This document shows positions 1 to 7,706 of a DNA stretch of 59,978 bases, in pieces; position 1 is the stretch's first letter; each line of letters begins with the position of its first letter. This DNA is from Hyphomicrobiales bacterium (GTDB lineage: Bacteria; Pseudomonadota; Alphaproteobacteria; Rhizobiales; NORP267): contig JAUYJB010000167.1 of NCBI GenBank assembly GCA_030688605.1, positions 1-59,978 on the forward strand. The letters run 5' to 3'. Both the position numbers and the translations under genes were made by a program. The notes below the pieces were generated by a model, which did not search any database, was not told the DNA's origin, and saw only the letters and a program-made list of their open reading frames with translations.

Positions 1-1
1 G

Positions 2-187
2 CTCGCCGAAATAGCCGACCGGCTGAAGGCGGCGCTGCGCGAGCCGGCCAACGCCGGGGCGCCACCGCAAGGCGAGCGCAAGCCCACCGCCGGCGCCGCG
101 GCCGGGCCGCCCGAGCGGCCGCAGCGGCCTGCTAGGCCCGAGAAGGAAGCCGCCGTGCCGGTCGGCACGGCGCCGAAATCCGATTGA
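2..187 (+). CDS. C-terminal fragment of an unidentified protein
   Basis: An open frame enters from the left edge and ends at a TGA at 185-187, giving the last 61 residues of a protein. The visible part starts LAEIADRLKAALREP, which looks like an amphipathic helix, and continues as a disordered tail rich in Ala, Pro, Gly, Lys and Arg. No domain can be recognised. It converges on the gene at 192-584 with only 4 bases between the stop codons. GC-rich codon use fits its neighbours. The family cannot be named from this tail. Confidence 0.55.
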   Translation, partial: LAEIADRLKAALREPANAGAPPQGERKPTAGAAAGPPERPQRPARPEKEAAVPVGTAPKSD

Positions 188-191
188 AGCC

Positions 192-584
192 TTAGGCCGC
201 CTCCTCCTTGCCCGCAGGCTCCCGGCGCGGCACTGCCGAGCGGGGCGCGTCCGGCCTGACCGCGCGCGAAATCGCGACGATGCGGGTGAGCACCGCCTTG
301 GCTGCCGCCGTGCGATGGTGGAGTTCGCCGATCAGCTGGCCGGCGTCATCGGAGCGGGCCTCGAACGCGTCCTCGGTCTCGTCCGCCAGGCTACGCAGGC
401 CGGCGATCGCAGCTTCCGCGCGCCGGCTTGCCGCGGCGAGATCGGCGATCGTCGCCCGCAGCCTGTGCTCCTCCAGGCGCAGCATGCCGAGGCGCCGATA
501 AAGCGCAACGCAGAAGCTGATGGTGACGAGCAACAGCGCGGCGATCAGACCGTCGACCAGAATGGCTATGGGAATTGCGTTCAC
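192..584 (-). CDS. DUF6468-like membrane-anchored coiled-coil protein
   Basis: A 130-residue protein with one N-terminal membrane segment (about residues 3-27, ILVDGLIAALLLVTISFCVA) followed by a long helical, Ala/Glu/Arg-rich region likely to form a coiled coil. I chose the GTG at 584 because a strong GGAGG lies 4 bases upstream; a start further upstream would add an unlikely Arg-rich tail. The layout resembles DUF6468 proteins, which I recall being encoded near flagellar switch genes in alphaproteobacteria. No flagellar gene is visible here, so the family name is a tentative recognition and the role is unknown. Confidence 0.6.
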   Translation of the reverse strand: MNAIPIAILVDGLIAALLLVTISFCVALYRRLGMLRLEEHRLRATIADLAAASRRAEAAIAGLRSLADETEDAFEARSDDAGQLIGELHHRTAAAKAVLTRIVAISRAVRPDAPRSAVPRREPAGKEEAA

Positions 585-687
585 GAGACCTCCGCGGCGG
601 ATACGATGCGCCGAGGGACCACGCGCACCGCCGCCCATAAGAAAAGTCTTTGGTTAATGAAGGGTTGCGCCCGGCTTTGAACGTGGC

Positions 688-1626
688 TCAGCCGTGCCCG
701 AGGATCTCCGCCAGCGGCATGCGCCGGGCCTCCTCCGCCGGGCGCGACAGAAAGAACTCGGCATAGAGCCAGCCCTCGGCTTCGCGGCCCGCGGCGTCTA
801 CGCCGCGCTCCTCGAGCCGCCCCAGCACCTCCGCCTGCTCGACCCCCGAGGCAAAGCGGCGCTGGCGGAACAGCCGCCCCTGCGCCTTCTCGGTGAGGTA
901 GCCGCGCGCCTTGAACAGGTTGCACAGCGGCTCGAACGAGAACATGCGCAGCACGAAATGGGCGAGCCACGGCCGGGTCGCGCGGTTCGCATCGAGAATG
1001 CGGGCGAATGTGGGCGCGCCGACATAGCCGATACAGCCGGTCGATATGACGAGGTCGGCGTCGGACAAGGCGTCGCGTTCGCCCGCCTCCGGCTCGTTGG
1101 CCTCCAGATCGGCCGCCACGCCGTCGTCGAGGATCCCCGTCTCCACCGCGTAGGCGACGGCCCGTTCCGCCGAATCGAGTCCGACCACGTCCAGCGCCGA
1201 TGCGCCGGCGTCCGCGGCGAAGAGACGCCGGTCCCGCGCCATCAGCCTGTCGCGCGTCAGCTCCGCGGCGGACCGGTCCGCATAGAGATCATAAAGTTGC
1301 GCCAGGTCCATGCGATGCTTCAGCAAGGCCGCGTTGACCCCGTAGGAGCAGCCGACATCGACAAGCTTCGGACGTTTCTTGTTGCGCATGCGCCGGAAGG
1401 CGGCAATGACCTCGTCGAACACCGGCTTGGCCAATTGAGGAATCATGTATTGCAGCGGCTTTAATGCGGTAAAATAGCCCCTTGGATCGGGTCTATTGTA
1501 GATATCGTCGAGTACGACTTTGCCCGTTTCATCCAGATTTGTAACGTCAACAAGCACGTTCTTCTCAATTCTTGTCAACGAACGTCCCCGAGGCGCGGAT
1601 GAGAAATCTGCGCCCCAAACGTCCAA
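688..1626 (-). CDS. Class I SAM-dependent methyltransferase
   Basis: A protein of about 312 residues with a Rossmann-type SAM-binding motif I, LVDVGCSYG, at about residues 88-96. The later segment DALSDADLVISTGCIGYVG fits the strand and loop after the SAM site in class I methyltransferases. The substrate is unknown. The start is a TTG at 1626 with AGGA just upstream and an in-frame stop close above, so a slightly shorter protein is possible. It is divergent from the RiPP-leader-like gene at 1811 with 184 bases between them. That makes a peptide-modifying role conceivable, but nothing in the sequence proves it. Confidence 0.75.
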   Translation of the reverse strand: MDVWGADFSSAPRGRSLTRIEKNVLVDVTNLDETGKVVLDDIYNRPDPRGYFTALKPLQYMIPQLAKPVFDEVIAAFRRMRNKKRPKLVDVGCSYGVNAALLKHRMDLAQLYDLYADRSAAELTRDRLMARDRRLFAADAGASALDVVGLDSAERAVAYAVETGILDDGVAADLEANEPEAGERDALSDADLVISTGCIGYVGAPTFARILDANRATRPWLAHFVLRMFSFEPLCNLFKARGYLTEKAQGRLFRQRRFASGVEQAEVLGRLEERGVDAAGREAEGWLYAEFFLSRPAEEARRMPLAEILGHG

Positions 1627-1810
1627 TTCCTGTGCTGAGCTTGAATGTCATACCAGGAGGCCGCGCTATAATCAACCTTCCCACCCGCCATGCCGCAAGA
1701 CGCTTGAACCGGCTATCCGGGGATTGCCGCTTCGTCGGCCTCGATAGGGCGCGCCAACGGGCCTAACATTTGTCGATCGGGTTGGGTGCCAAATTTCGGG
1801 AGGGGGAAAT

Positions 1811-2311
1811 ATGGCTAAGGATTGCGAGCGCGAGCCGCCGCAGGCCGCCGGCAAGGATCTCAAAACCTACGCGAAGCCGACACTGACGAAGGGTCCCATG
1901 CTCGGTGACGTGGCGGCGATTGCCGTGTCGCCCGGCCCATCCGACATCCGCCTGAAGCGGGACATCCGTCCCATCGGCCGCACGGAGAGCGGGCTCACGC
2001 TTTACCGGTTCCGCTATCTGTGGAGCGACGTCGAGATGGTCGGGGTGATGGCCCAGGAAGTTCTGGAGGTCGCGCCCGAGGCAGTTATCGTCGCGCCGGA
2101 TGGCTTCTACCGGGTCGACAATGCGCGGCTCGGCCTGCGCTGTACGACCTATGCTGAGTGGGGCGGCACCCGTCGCCGTCGCGGCTTAGGCTCGGCTTCG
2201 GTCAGGGCACTCAGGGCACTCAGTCGTCGCGATAGACGCGCTCGCGGCGCTCGTGGCGCTCCTGCGCCTCGATCGACAGGGTCGCGATCGGCCGCGCGTC
2301 GAGCCGCTTGA
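1811..2311 (+). CDS. RiPP-leader-like N-terminus fused to an S74 intramolecular chaperone domain
   Basis: Residues 17-35 (KTYAKPTLTKGPMLGDVAA) look like the leader of lasso-type and other putative RiPP precursors, which have a Tyr-x-x-Pro-x-Leu core followed by a hydrophobic turn. Residues about 45-115 match the intramolecular chaperone domain of phage tail fibres (peptidase S74): SDIRLKRDI near the start, then GVMAQEVLEVAPEAV and a GFYRVDNARLGL-type end. In that family a conserved Ser-Asp dyad performs autocleavage, and the SD at the domain start is present. A GGGAGGGGG sits just before the ATG. The last 50 or so residues are Arg-rich and overlap dksA. Deleting one G from the GGGG at 2160-2163 would instead end the protein at 2189, which looks more natural. 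Confidence 0.7.
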   Translation: MAKDCEREPPQAAGKDLKTYAKPTLTKGPMLGDVAAIAVSPGPSDIRLKRDIRPIGRTESGLTLYRFRYLWSDVEMVGVMAQEVLEVAPEAVIVAPDGFYRVDNARLGLRCTTYAEWGGTRRRRGLGSASVRALRALSRRDRRARGARGAPAPRSTGSRSAARRAA

Positions 2312-2645
2312 GGCTGATCGGTTCGCCGGTCTCCTCGCAAAAGCCATAGGTTCCCTCGTCGATGCGCTTGAGCGCGGCGTCGATCTTGGCGATCAGCTTG
2401 CGCTGGCGGTCGCGCGCCCTGAGCTCGATCGCCCGGTCGGTCTCCGAGGAGGCACGGTCGGCGAGGTCGGGATGGTTCTGGTTCTCGTCCTGGAGGTTCT
2501 GCAGCGTCTCGCGCGCCTCGCGCAAGATCTCCTCTCTCCACGCTAACAGCTTGCTGCGAAAATAATCCCGGTGCCGCTCGTTCATGAACGGCTCGTCCTC
2601 TGAAGGCTTGTAGTCGTTCAAAACCGTGTTCATTCCTATAGCCAT
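2220..2645 (-). CDS. dksA: RNA polymerase-binding transcription factor DksA
   Basis: A 141-residue DksA protein, which binds the RNA polymerase secondary channel and works with ppGpp to reset promoter output. The coiled-coil tip motif DxxDxA is present as DLADRA (about residues 60-65). The C-terminal finger has one cysteine, CEET (C103, T106), and lacks the other three zinc ligands, followed by ARPIATLSIEAQERHERRE. Single-cysteine DksA proteins are known from alphaproteobacteria such as Rhodobacter sphaeroides and remain functional. I placed the start at 2645 (MAIGMNTV); a second ATG at 2633 is possible. The 3' end overlaps the convergent S74 gene by 92 bases as read. Confidence 0.95.
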   Translation of the reverse strand: MAIGMNTVLNDYKPSEDEPFMNERHRDYFRSKLLAWREEILREARETLQNLQDENQNHPDLADRASSETDRAIELRARDRQRKLIAKIDAALKRIDEGTYGFCEETGEPISLKRLDARPIATLSIEAQERHERRERVYRDD

Positions 2646-2845
2646 ATTCCACGGGCCTCGGCGATTCGGGCGGGAGTATATAGCCGCGTGTTGACGATCT
2701 GACAACGCCCTCGCGAATTTGTGACAGCGCTGTGCCGCGGCCCCCCGGAAACGCTGGCCCGCGCCGATTCGACCGGTTGCGGAAACGCCGCAGGACGAAT
2801 AGTTTGCGCCCGCGGCCGGCAACTGGCGGATGAAGAGATCCAGTG

Positions 2846-3694
2846 ATGATGCGTTTTGAAGGTACGAGCGAGTATGTGGCGAGCGAGGATCTGCGCGTCG
2901 CCGTCAACGCGGCCATTGCGCTCGAGCGGCCGCTCTTGGTCAAGGGCGAGCCCGGCACCGGCAAGACGGTGCTGGCCCAGGAGGTGGCCAAGGCGGTCGG
3001 CTGCGACCTCATCACCTGGCACATCAAATCGACCACCAAGGCGCAGCAAGGGCTTTACGAATATGACGCGGTCACCCGTCTGCGCGACTCCCAGCTCGGC
3101 GAGGAGCGGGTCAAGGACGTGCGCAACTATCTGCGCAAGGGCAAGCTATGGGATGCCTTCGAGGCGAGGCAGAAGGTGGTGCTGCTGATCGACGAAATCG
3201 ACAAGGCGGACATCGAGTTCCCCAACGATCTTCTGCTCGAGCTCGACCGCATGGAGTTCTTCGTCTACGAGACCGGCGAGACCATCCACGCTCGCCTCCG
3301 GCCGATCGTCATCATCACCTCCAACAATGAGAAGGAGCTGCCGGACGCGTTTCTGCGCCGCTGCTTCTTCCACTACATCAAGTTTCCCGATCCCGACACC
3401 ATGCGCGACATCGTCGAGGTGCATTTCCCGGGCCTCAAGGGGCGGCTGGTCGCCGACGCGCTCAACGTCTTCTACGACGTGCGCGAGGTGCCGGGCATCC
3501 GCAAGAAGCCTTCGACCTCCGAGCTGCTCGACTGGATCAAGCTGTTGCTCAATGAGGATGTCGACCCGTCGGTGCTGCGCGAGCGCGACCCGAAAAAGCT
3601 GATCCCGCCGCTGCACGGCGCGTTGCTCAAGAACGAGCAGGACGTGCACCTGTTCGAGCGGCTCGCCTTCATGACCAGGCGCGAGCGGCGGTAG
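2846..3694 (+). CDS. MoxR-family AAA+ ATPase
   Basis: A 282-residue AAA+ ATPase of the MoxR group. Walker A is GEPGTGKT (34-41), Walker B is VVLLIDEID (111-119), sensor 1 is the ITSNNEKE segment, and the arginine pair in FLRRCF (about 171-172) fits the arginine finger. Members act with VWA-domain proteins to insert cofactors or remodel complexes. The expected VWA partner is present but 7 kb away at 10694-11869 rather than adjacent. The start has ATG codons at 2846 and 2849 after a GTG at 2843; I chose 2846. A palindromic repeat begins on the last base of the stop codon. Confidence 0.9.
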   Translation: MMRFEGTSEYVASEDLRVAVNAAIALERPLLVKGEPGTGKTVLAQEVAKAVGCDLITWHIKSTTKAQQGLYEYDAVTRLRDSQLGEERVKDVRNYLRKGKLWDAFEARQKVVLLIDEIDKADIEFPNDLLLELDRMEFFVYETGETIHARLRPIVIITSNNEKELPDAFLRRCFFHYIKFPDPDTMRDIVEVHFPGLKGRLVADALNVFYDVREVPGIRKKPSTSELLDWIKLLLNEDVDPSVLRERDPKKLIPPLHGALLKNEQDVHLFERLAFMTRRERR

Positions 3695-3742
3695 AGCATG
3701 TTCCGCAAAAGTGCGATCCGGTTTTGCGACAAGAACACGCTC
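3694..3742. repeat. Extragenic palindrome of the GAGCATG type
   Basis: GAGCATGTTC at 3694 pairs with GAACACGCTC ending at 3742, and inside these CGCAAAA pairs with TTTTGCG, so the 49 bases fold into a long imperfect hairpin. It starts on the G of the TAG stop of the MoxR gene. Similar palindromes, GAGCATG...CATGCTC with an inner CCGGTTTT, are widespread between rhizobial genes. The following bases to about 3780 (GGACCGAAATCCGATTC) may belong to the same unit. It may also act as a 3' end structure for the MoxR transcript. Confidence 0.7.
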
Positions 3743-3858
3743 AACCAAATAGATCGGACCGAAATCCGATTCAGATGAGGTGGATTTCGGTCTGGAACGG
3801 TTTCCATCCGCCGTCGCGCCGGCAAAGGCTGGAATGATGAATCCGTTGGTCTGACGGC

Positions 3859-5571
3859 TTAAGCGAACTTGGCCGAGTGCGCCTTGGCCTTCTCCACGCC
3901 GGTGTCCTGGGCGGCTACCGCTCTGGCGTCCTCGGCGGTGTCCAGATTGGCTTCCGCGCCGGTGTCCTGGACGGCCTTCTGGATGGTCGCCTCCAGGCCG
4001 GGCTTGCAATAGCGCGCATAGGCCACGTCCGCGGTCAACGGCACGGAATAGAGATAGCCCTGGCCGTAGGCGCAGCCGAGATCGGTCAGGATGCGCGCCA
4101 CCTCCTCGGACTCGACTCCTTCCGCCACCGTCGGCAGGCCGAGGCTCGTCACCAGGCCGAGGATCGCCGAGACGATCTTGGCGCTGCCGATGTCAGTTCT
4201 CAGCGAGGTGATGAAGGAGCGGTCGATCTTGATCTTGTCGAGCGGCAGGTCGCGCAGATGGATCAGGCTCGAATAGCCGATTCCGAAATCGTCGAGCGAG
4301 ATGCGCATGCCGAGATTCTTCAGCGAGTAGAGAATGGCGCGGGCATCGTCGATGTCCTCGACCAGGGAATTCTCGGTAATCTCGACCTCGATCCGCGTCG
4401 CCGGAAAGCCGGTTTCGGTGAGCAGCGCCAGCATGCGCTCGGGCAGCCACTGGTCGCGCAGCTGGCTTTGCGAGAAGTTGAAGGTGAGAAACAGCCTGCG
4501 GTCCCATTTGAGCGCCTCGATGCAGGCTGCGCGCATGATCTGGAAGGTCACGTCGCCGACGATATGCAGCGCTTCGGCAACGGAAATGAACTCGACCGGC
4601 TCCATGATCCCGTGCACGGGATGCTGCCAGCGGGCGAGCGCTTCCATGCCGACGACCCGGCCCGAGCGCAGATCGACGATCGGCTGGAAATAGGGAATGA
4701 ACTCGTTCCCGCGTAGGCCCCGCCTGATGTCGAAGGCCAGCGAATCGACATTGCGCACGCTGTCTTCCATCTCCTCCGCATAGAGACAGAAGCGGTTGCG
4801 GCCTTGCCGCTTGGCGTTGTAGAGCGCCACGTCCGCATGACGGAACAGCGCTTCCGCATCTTCGCCGGCGGACGGATAGAAGGCGATGCCGATGCTGGCG
4901 CCCAGGCGCACCGGCTTGCCGCCGAGATCGATCGGCTGCTCGAATTCGCCCAGGATCTTTTCGGCCAGCCCGCTCGCCTCTTCCCGCCCGGATCCCCGCG
5001 GCAACAGGATGGCGAACTCGTCGCCGCCGATGCGCGCCACGCAGGATCCATCCATGGCGATGTTGGAAATGCGCTCGCCGACCCGCCTGAGGACCTCGTC
5101 TCCGGCGGCATGGCCCAACAGGTCGTTGACCGGCTTGAACCGGTCGAGGTCGAGCAGAAACAGGGCGAAGCCTTCGGCATTGGCGTTGGCGGCCATGATC
5201 TCTTCGGCCAGCGTCTCATTGAGGTGGCGCCGGTTGTGCAGGCCGGTCAGCGTATCGCGGCGGGCAAGCGCGCGGGCCCGCCGCTCGCCCTCTCTCTGGC
5301 GCACGATCTGGCGGTTGACGTCGCGAAACCGCCGCAACAGGAACATGAACAGGAACACCGCGACGATCGTGAGGCCGACCAGCAGATTGCCGAGATTCTT
5401 CGGCGCGTACCGGCCGACCAGGCCGTCGACCCAGCCGAGCGTGTCGTACTGGCTGGCCATGATGCCGAGGGTCGGGGCAAGGATGACCATTTGCAGGGCA
5501 TCCTCGATGGCGCGGCGCGTTAGCCACGGTTGCCTTTCGTAAGCTGCCTGCAACTTCCTATACGCCTCCAT
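3859..5571 (-). CDS. Membrane GGDEF-EAL cyclic di-GMP enzyme
   Basis: A 570-residue inner-membrane protein predicted to make and break cyclic di-GMP. Two hydrophobic segments (about residues 25-40 and 60-79) precede a GGDEF domain with an intact IGGDEF (181-186) and an EAL domain with EALARW (310-315). The EAL catalytic signature is complete: EITEN, DDFGIGYSS, KIDRSF and AEGVES are all visible. No RxxD inhibitory site precedes GGDEF. Both activities are therefore possible. The C-terminus ends in an Ala/Asp-rich tail with two QDTG repeats, encoded by a repeated GCCGGTGTCCTGG. The start at 5571 has GGGGA upstream; an earlier ATG at 5673 is less likely. Confidence 0.9.
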   Translation of the reverse strand: MEAYRKLQAAYERQPWLTRRAIEDALQMVILAPTLGIMASQYDTLGWVDGLVGRYAPKNLGNLLVGLTIVAVFLFMFLLRRFRDVNRQIVRQREGERRARALARRDTLTGLHNRRHLNETLAEEIMAANANAEGFALFLLDLDRFKPVNDLLGHAAGDEVLRRVGERISNIAMDGSCVARIGGDEFAILLPRGSGREEASGLAEKILGEFEQPIDLGGKPVRLGASIGIAFYPSAGEDAEALFRHADVALYNAKRQGRNRFCLYAEEMEDSVRNVDSLAFDIRRGLRGNEFIPYFQPIVDLRSGRVVGMEALARWQHPVHGIMEPVEFISVAEALHIVGDVTFQIMRAACIEALKWDRRLFLTFNFSQSQLRDQWLPERMLALLTETGFPATRIEVEITENSLVEDIDDARAILYSLKNLGMRISLDDFGIGYSSLIHLRDLPLDKIKIDRSFITSLRTDIGSAKIVSAILGLVTSLGLPTVAEGVESEEVARILTDLGCAYGQGYLYSVPLTADVAYARYCKPGLEATIQKAVQDTGAEANLDTAEDARAVAAQDTGVEKAKAHSAKFA

Positions 5572-5730
5572 ATTGGTCCCCTGCTGGCCACGGACGCTGG
5601 AATGCGCAAATAGTCGTCGTGACGGCGAGAGAATTCGCCCCCGATAAGCGTTTGCGGGATATGAAAGCGTCAAACAATCTAAACTGGCGTTAATTGCCTA
5701 GTTAATTGCGCCGCTGACATTTTTCTTGGT

Positions 5731-7053
5731 TTACGCATCGTAACCGGCTTTGGGCGCCTCGCGGCGGCCGGTTCCGCGCCGTGAACGCGCCTCCTCGATA
5801 CGGTCCGCAAGGCGCAACTTCCAATAGACGAGCTGGGTCGCCGCACGGCCGAGCGCGCCGCCGCCCCAGCGCGCGGTATAGAGGGTAAACAGCCGCCAGC
5901 GGTCGTCGCCTTCCGCGATCGCCGCGGCGACAAGCCGGCCGGCCATGGCGCTGGTCGAGAGCCCGTGGCCGCCGAAGGCGGTCGCCGCCCACAGCCCTTC
6001 CTCCATCTCGCCGATCAGCGGCATGCGGTGCACCGCATAGCCCATCAGCCCCGACCAGGCGAAGTCGATGCGCACATCCCTGAGCGCCGGATAGACGGCG
6101 GCGATTCGGGCCTTCATCCGGCCGGCAAGGCGCCACGGCACAGCGCGCCGCGTGGTGATGCCGCCGCCCCACATCAGCCTTCCGTCGGCGAAGACGCGGT
6201 AATAGTCGCTCGCCCGGCGGGTATCGCCGATGGCGGCGTCGGTGCGGATCGTCGCCTCGCGCAAGGGCCCGAGCGGCTCGCTCACCACTACATGGGTTGC
6301 GACCGGCAATACGGCGCGGGAAAGCCGCCGGTAGAGCCGGCGCATATAGGCGCTGCCGGCAAGCACCACATGCTGCGCTTCGACCGTGCCGCGGCCGGCG
6401 GCAATGCGCCAGCCGCCGTGTGCGCGCGACAGCGCCTCTGCCAGCGAATGCTCGAACAGCCTGGCGCCGGCCGCCTCCGCGAGGCCGGCCAGGCCGAGCG
6501 CATAGTTGAGCGGGTGGATATGGAAGGCGTCTGCGTCGTAGAGCGCTTGGTAATAGACAGGCGTGCGCAGCACCTCGCGCACCCGCTCGGTCGGCCAATA
6601 ATCGACGGCGCGGCCGAAATCCCGCCGCCATCGCTCCGCCCGCCTTTGCGTGCCCTCCGCATCGTCGTAGCGCACCACCTTGATCCAGCCGGGCACCGGG
6701 TCGGCACCGGGCAGATCGGTGGCAAGGCCGCGTACCCAGTCGCCAGCCTCGCGCGACATCCCGACCAGCTCGCGCGCGCGGTCGAGCCCGAGCCTAGCCG
6801 TGATTCCCTCCAGGCTCTCGGCAAAGCCCGGCGAGACGAAGCCGCCGTTGCGCCCCGAGGCGCCGTAGCCGATCGTTTCCGCCTCCAGCAGCACCACCGA
6901 CCGGCCGAGGCGCGCCGCCTCGTAAGCCGCCATTAGCCCGGCCAGGCCGCCGCCGACGACGCAGACCTGCGCCTCGATGTGCCCCTCCAGCGCCGGGCGT
7001 GGGGGTGCCGCGACCGCGGTTGCGCGGTAATAGATGTCGGATGCCTCGTTCAT
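5731..7053 (-). CDS. FAD-dependent amine/amino-acid oxidoreductase (DAO family)
   Basis: A 440-residue flavoprotein of the D-amino acid oxidase superfamily. The N-terminal dinucleotide fold has VVGGGLAG (32-39), with the acidic residue E57 ending the second strand, and the flavin-contacting GYGASGRNGG follows at 62-71. The C-terminal part contains GLMGYAVHRMPLIGE and FGGHGLSTSAMAG, typical of the FAD-closing end of this family. The opening YYRATA and overall length are closest to gamma-glutamylputrescine oxidase-type enzymes, but the substrate cannot be read. It is divergent from sixA with about 70 bases between starts. Confidence 0.85.
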   Translation of the reverse strand: MNEASDIYYRATAVAAPPRPALEGHIEAQVCVVGGGLAGLMAAYEAARLGRSVVLLEAETIGYGASGRNGGFVSPGFAESLEGITARLGLDRARELVGMSREAGDWVRGLATDLPGADPVPGWIKVVRYDDAEGTQRRAERWRRDFGRAVDYWPTERVREVLRTPVYYQALYDADAFHIHPLNYALGLAGLAEAAGARLFEHSLAEALSRAHGGWRIAAGRGTVEAQHVVLAGSAYMRRLYRRLSRAVLPVATHVVVSEPLGPLREATIRTDAAIGDTRRASDYYRVFADGRLMWGGGITTRRAVPWRLAGRMKARIAAVYPALRDVRIDFAWSGLMGYAVHRMPLIGEMEEGLWAATAFGGHGLSTSAMAGRLVAAAIAEGDDRWRLFTLYTARWGGGALGRAATQLVYWKLRLADRIEEARSRRGTGRREAPKAGYDA

Positions 7054-7122
7054 GGCCGGCGCTCATTGCCTCGCGTGCGGCAATCGGCGACACTTGGCGG
7101 CAGATCCTCGGAAGCTTCGCCC

Positions 7123-7647
7123 ATGCTCAACCTCTATCTGCTGCGTCACGCCAAGTCGAGTTGGAGCGGGCTTTTTGTCGCCGATTTCGACCGTCCGCTG
7201 AGCGGGCGCGGCCGCCGCGCCGCCCGCCTGATGGCCGATCATATGGCCGAAAAAGGCATTTCCCCCGACCTCGTCCTGTGCTCGCCGGCCCGGCGCACCC
7301 GCCAGACCCTGGACGCCCTGTCGAAGGGCCTACCGCAAGGCGCGCGAACCCTGTTCGAGACCGACCTTTATGGCGGCGGGGCGGGCGACTATCTGGCGCT
7401 GATCAAGCAGCACGGCGGATCCGCCGGCGCGATTCTGCTGATCGGCCACAACCCGGCCATCGAACAGCTCGCAATGCTGCTCGTCGGCGGCGGCGGCGAG
7501 GCGGCCCACGGGCCTTTGGCGACCGCCATGGCCGAGAAATTCCCCACCGCGGCGCTGGCCCACATCGTTTTCGAAGGCGCCGACTGGTCCGATTTGGCGC
7601 CGGGTTCGGGCCGCCTGGTTTCCTTCATCAAGCCGCGCGACCTGTAA
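7123..7647 (+). CDS. SixA-type phosphohistidine phosphatase
   Basis: A 174-residue histidine phosphatase. The catalytic RHG-type motif is LLRHAKSSW with His9, and the second catalytic histidine lies in LLIGHNPAIE (His109); RRTRQT supplies the phosphate-binding arginines. E. coli SixA removes phosphate from phosphohistidine proteins such as those of the nitrogen phosphotransferase system. This sequence matches the small alphaproteobacterial SixA branch, but the partner is not visible. The ATG at 7123 is the only start that begins at the conserved strand (MLNLYLLRHA). It leads a plus-strand run with ycjX and ycjF. Confidence 0.88.
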   Translation: MLNLYLLRHAKSSWSGLFVADFDRPLSGRGRRAARLMADHMAEKGISPDLVLCSPARRTRQTLDALSKGLPQGARTLFETDLYGGGAGDYLALIKQHGGSAGAILLIGHNPAIEQLAMLLVGGGGEAAHGPLATAMAEKFPTAALAHIVFEGADWSDLAPGSGRLVSFIKPRDL

Positions 7648-7706
7648 TGAAAGATACCGGACTGCCTCATTGACGCGGGCAGCGCCGATAGAGTGAACTG
7701 CGCCCC

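Noticed and set aside
1811-2311. Prophage assignment from the S74 domain
   Set aside because: No other phage gene is present in the window, and stand-alone S74 proteins occur in bacterial chromosomes.
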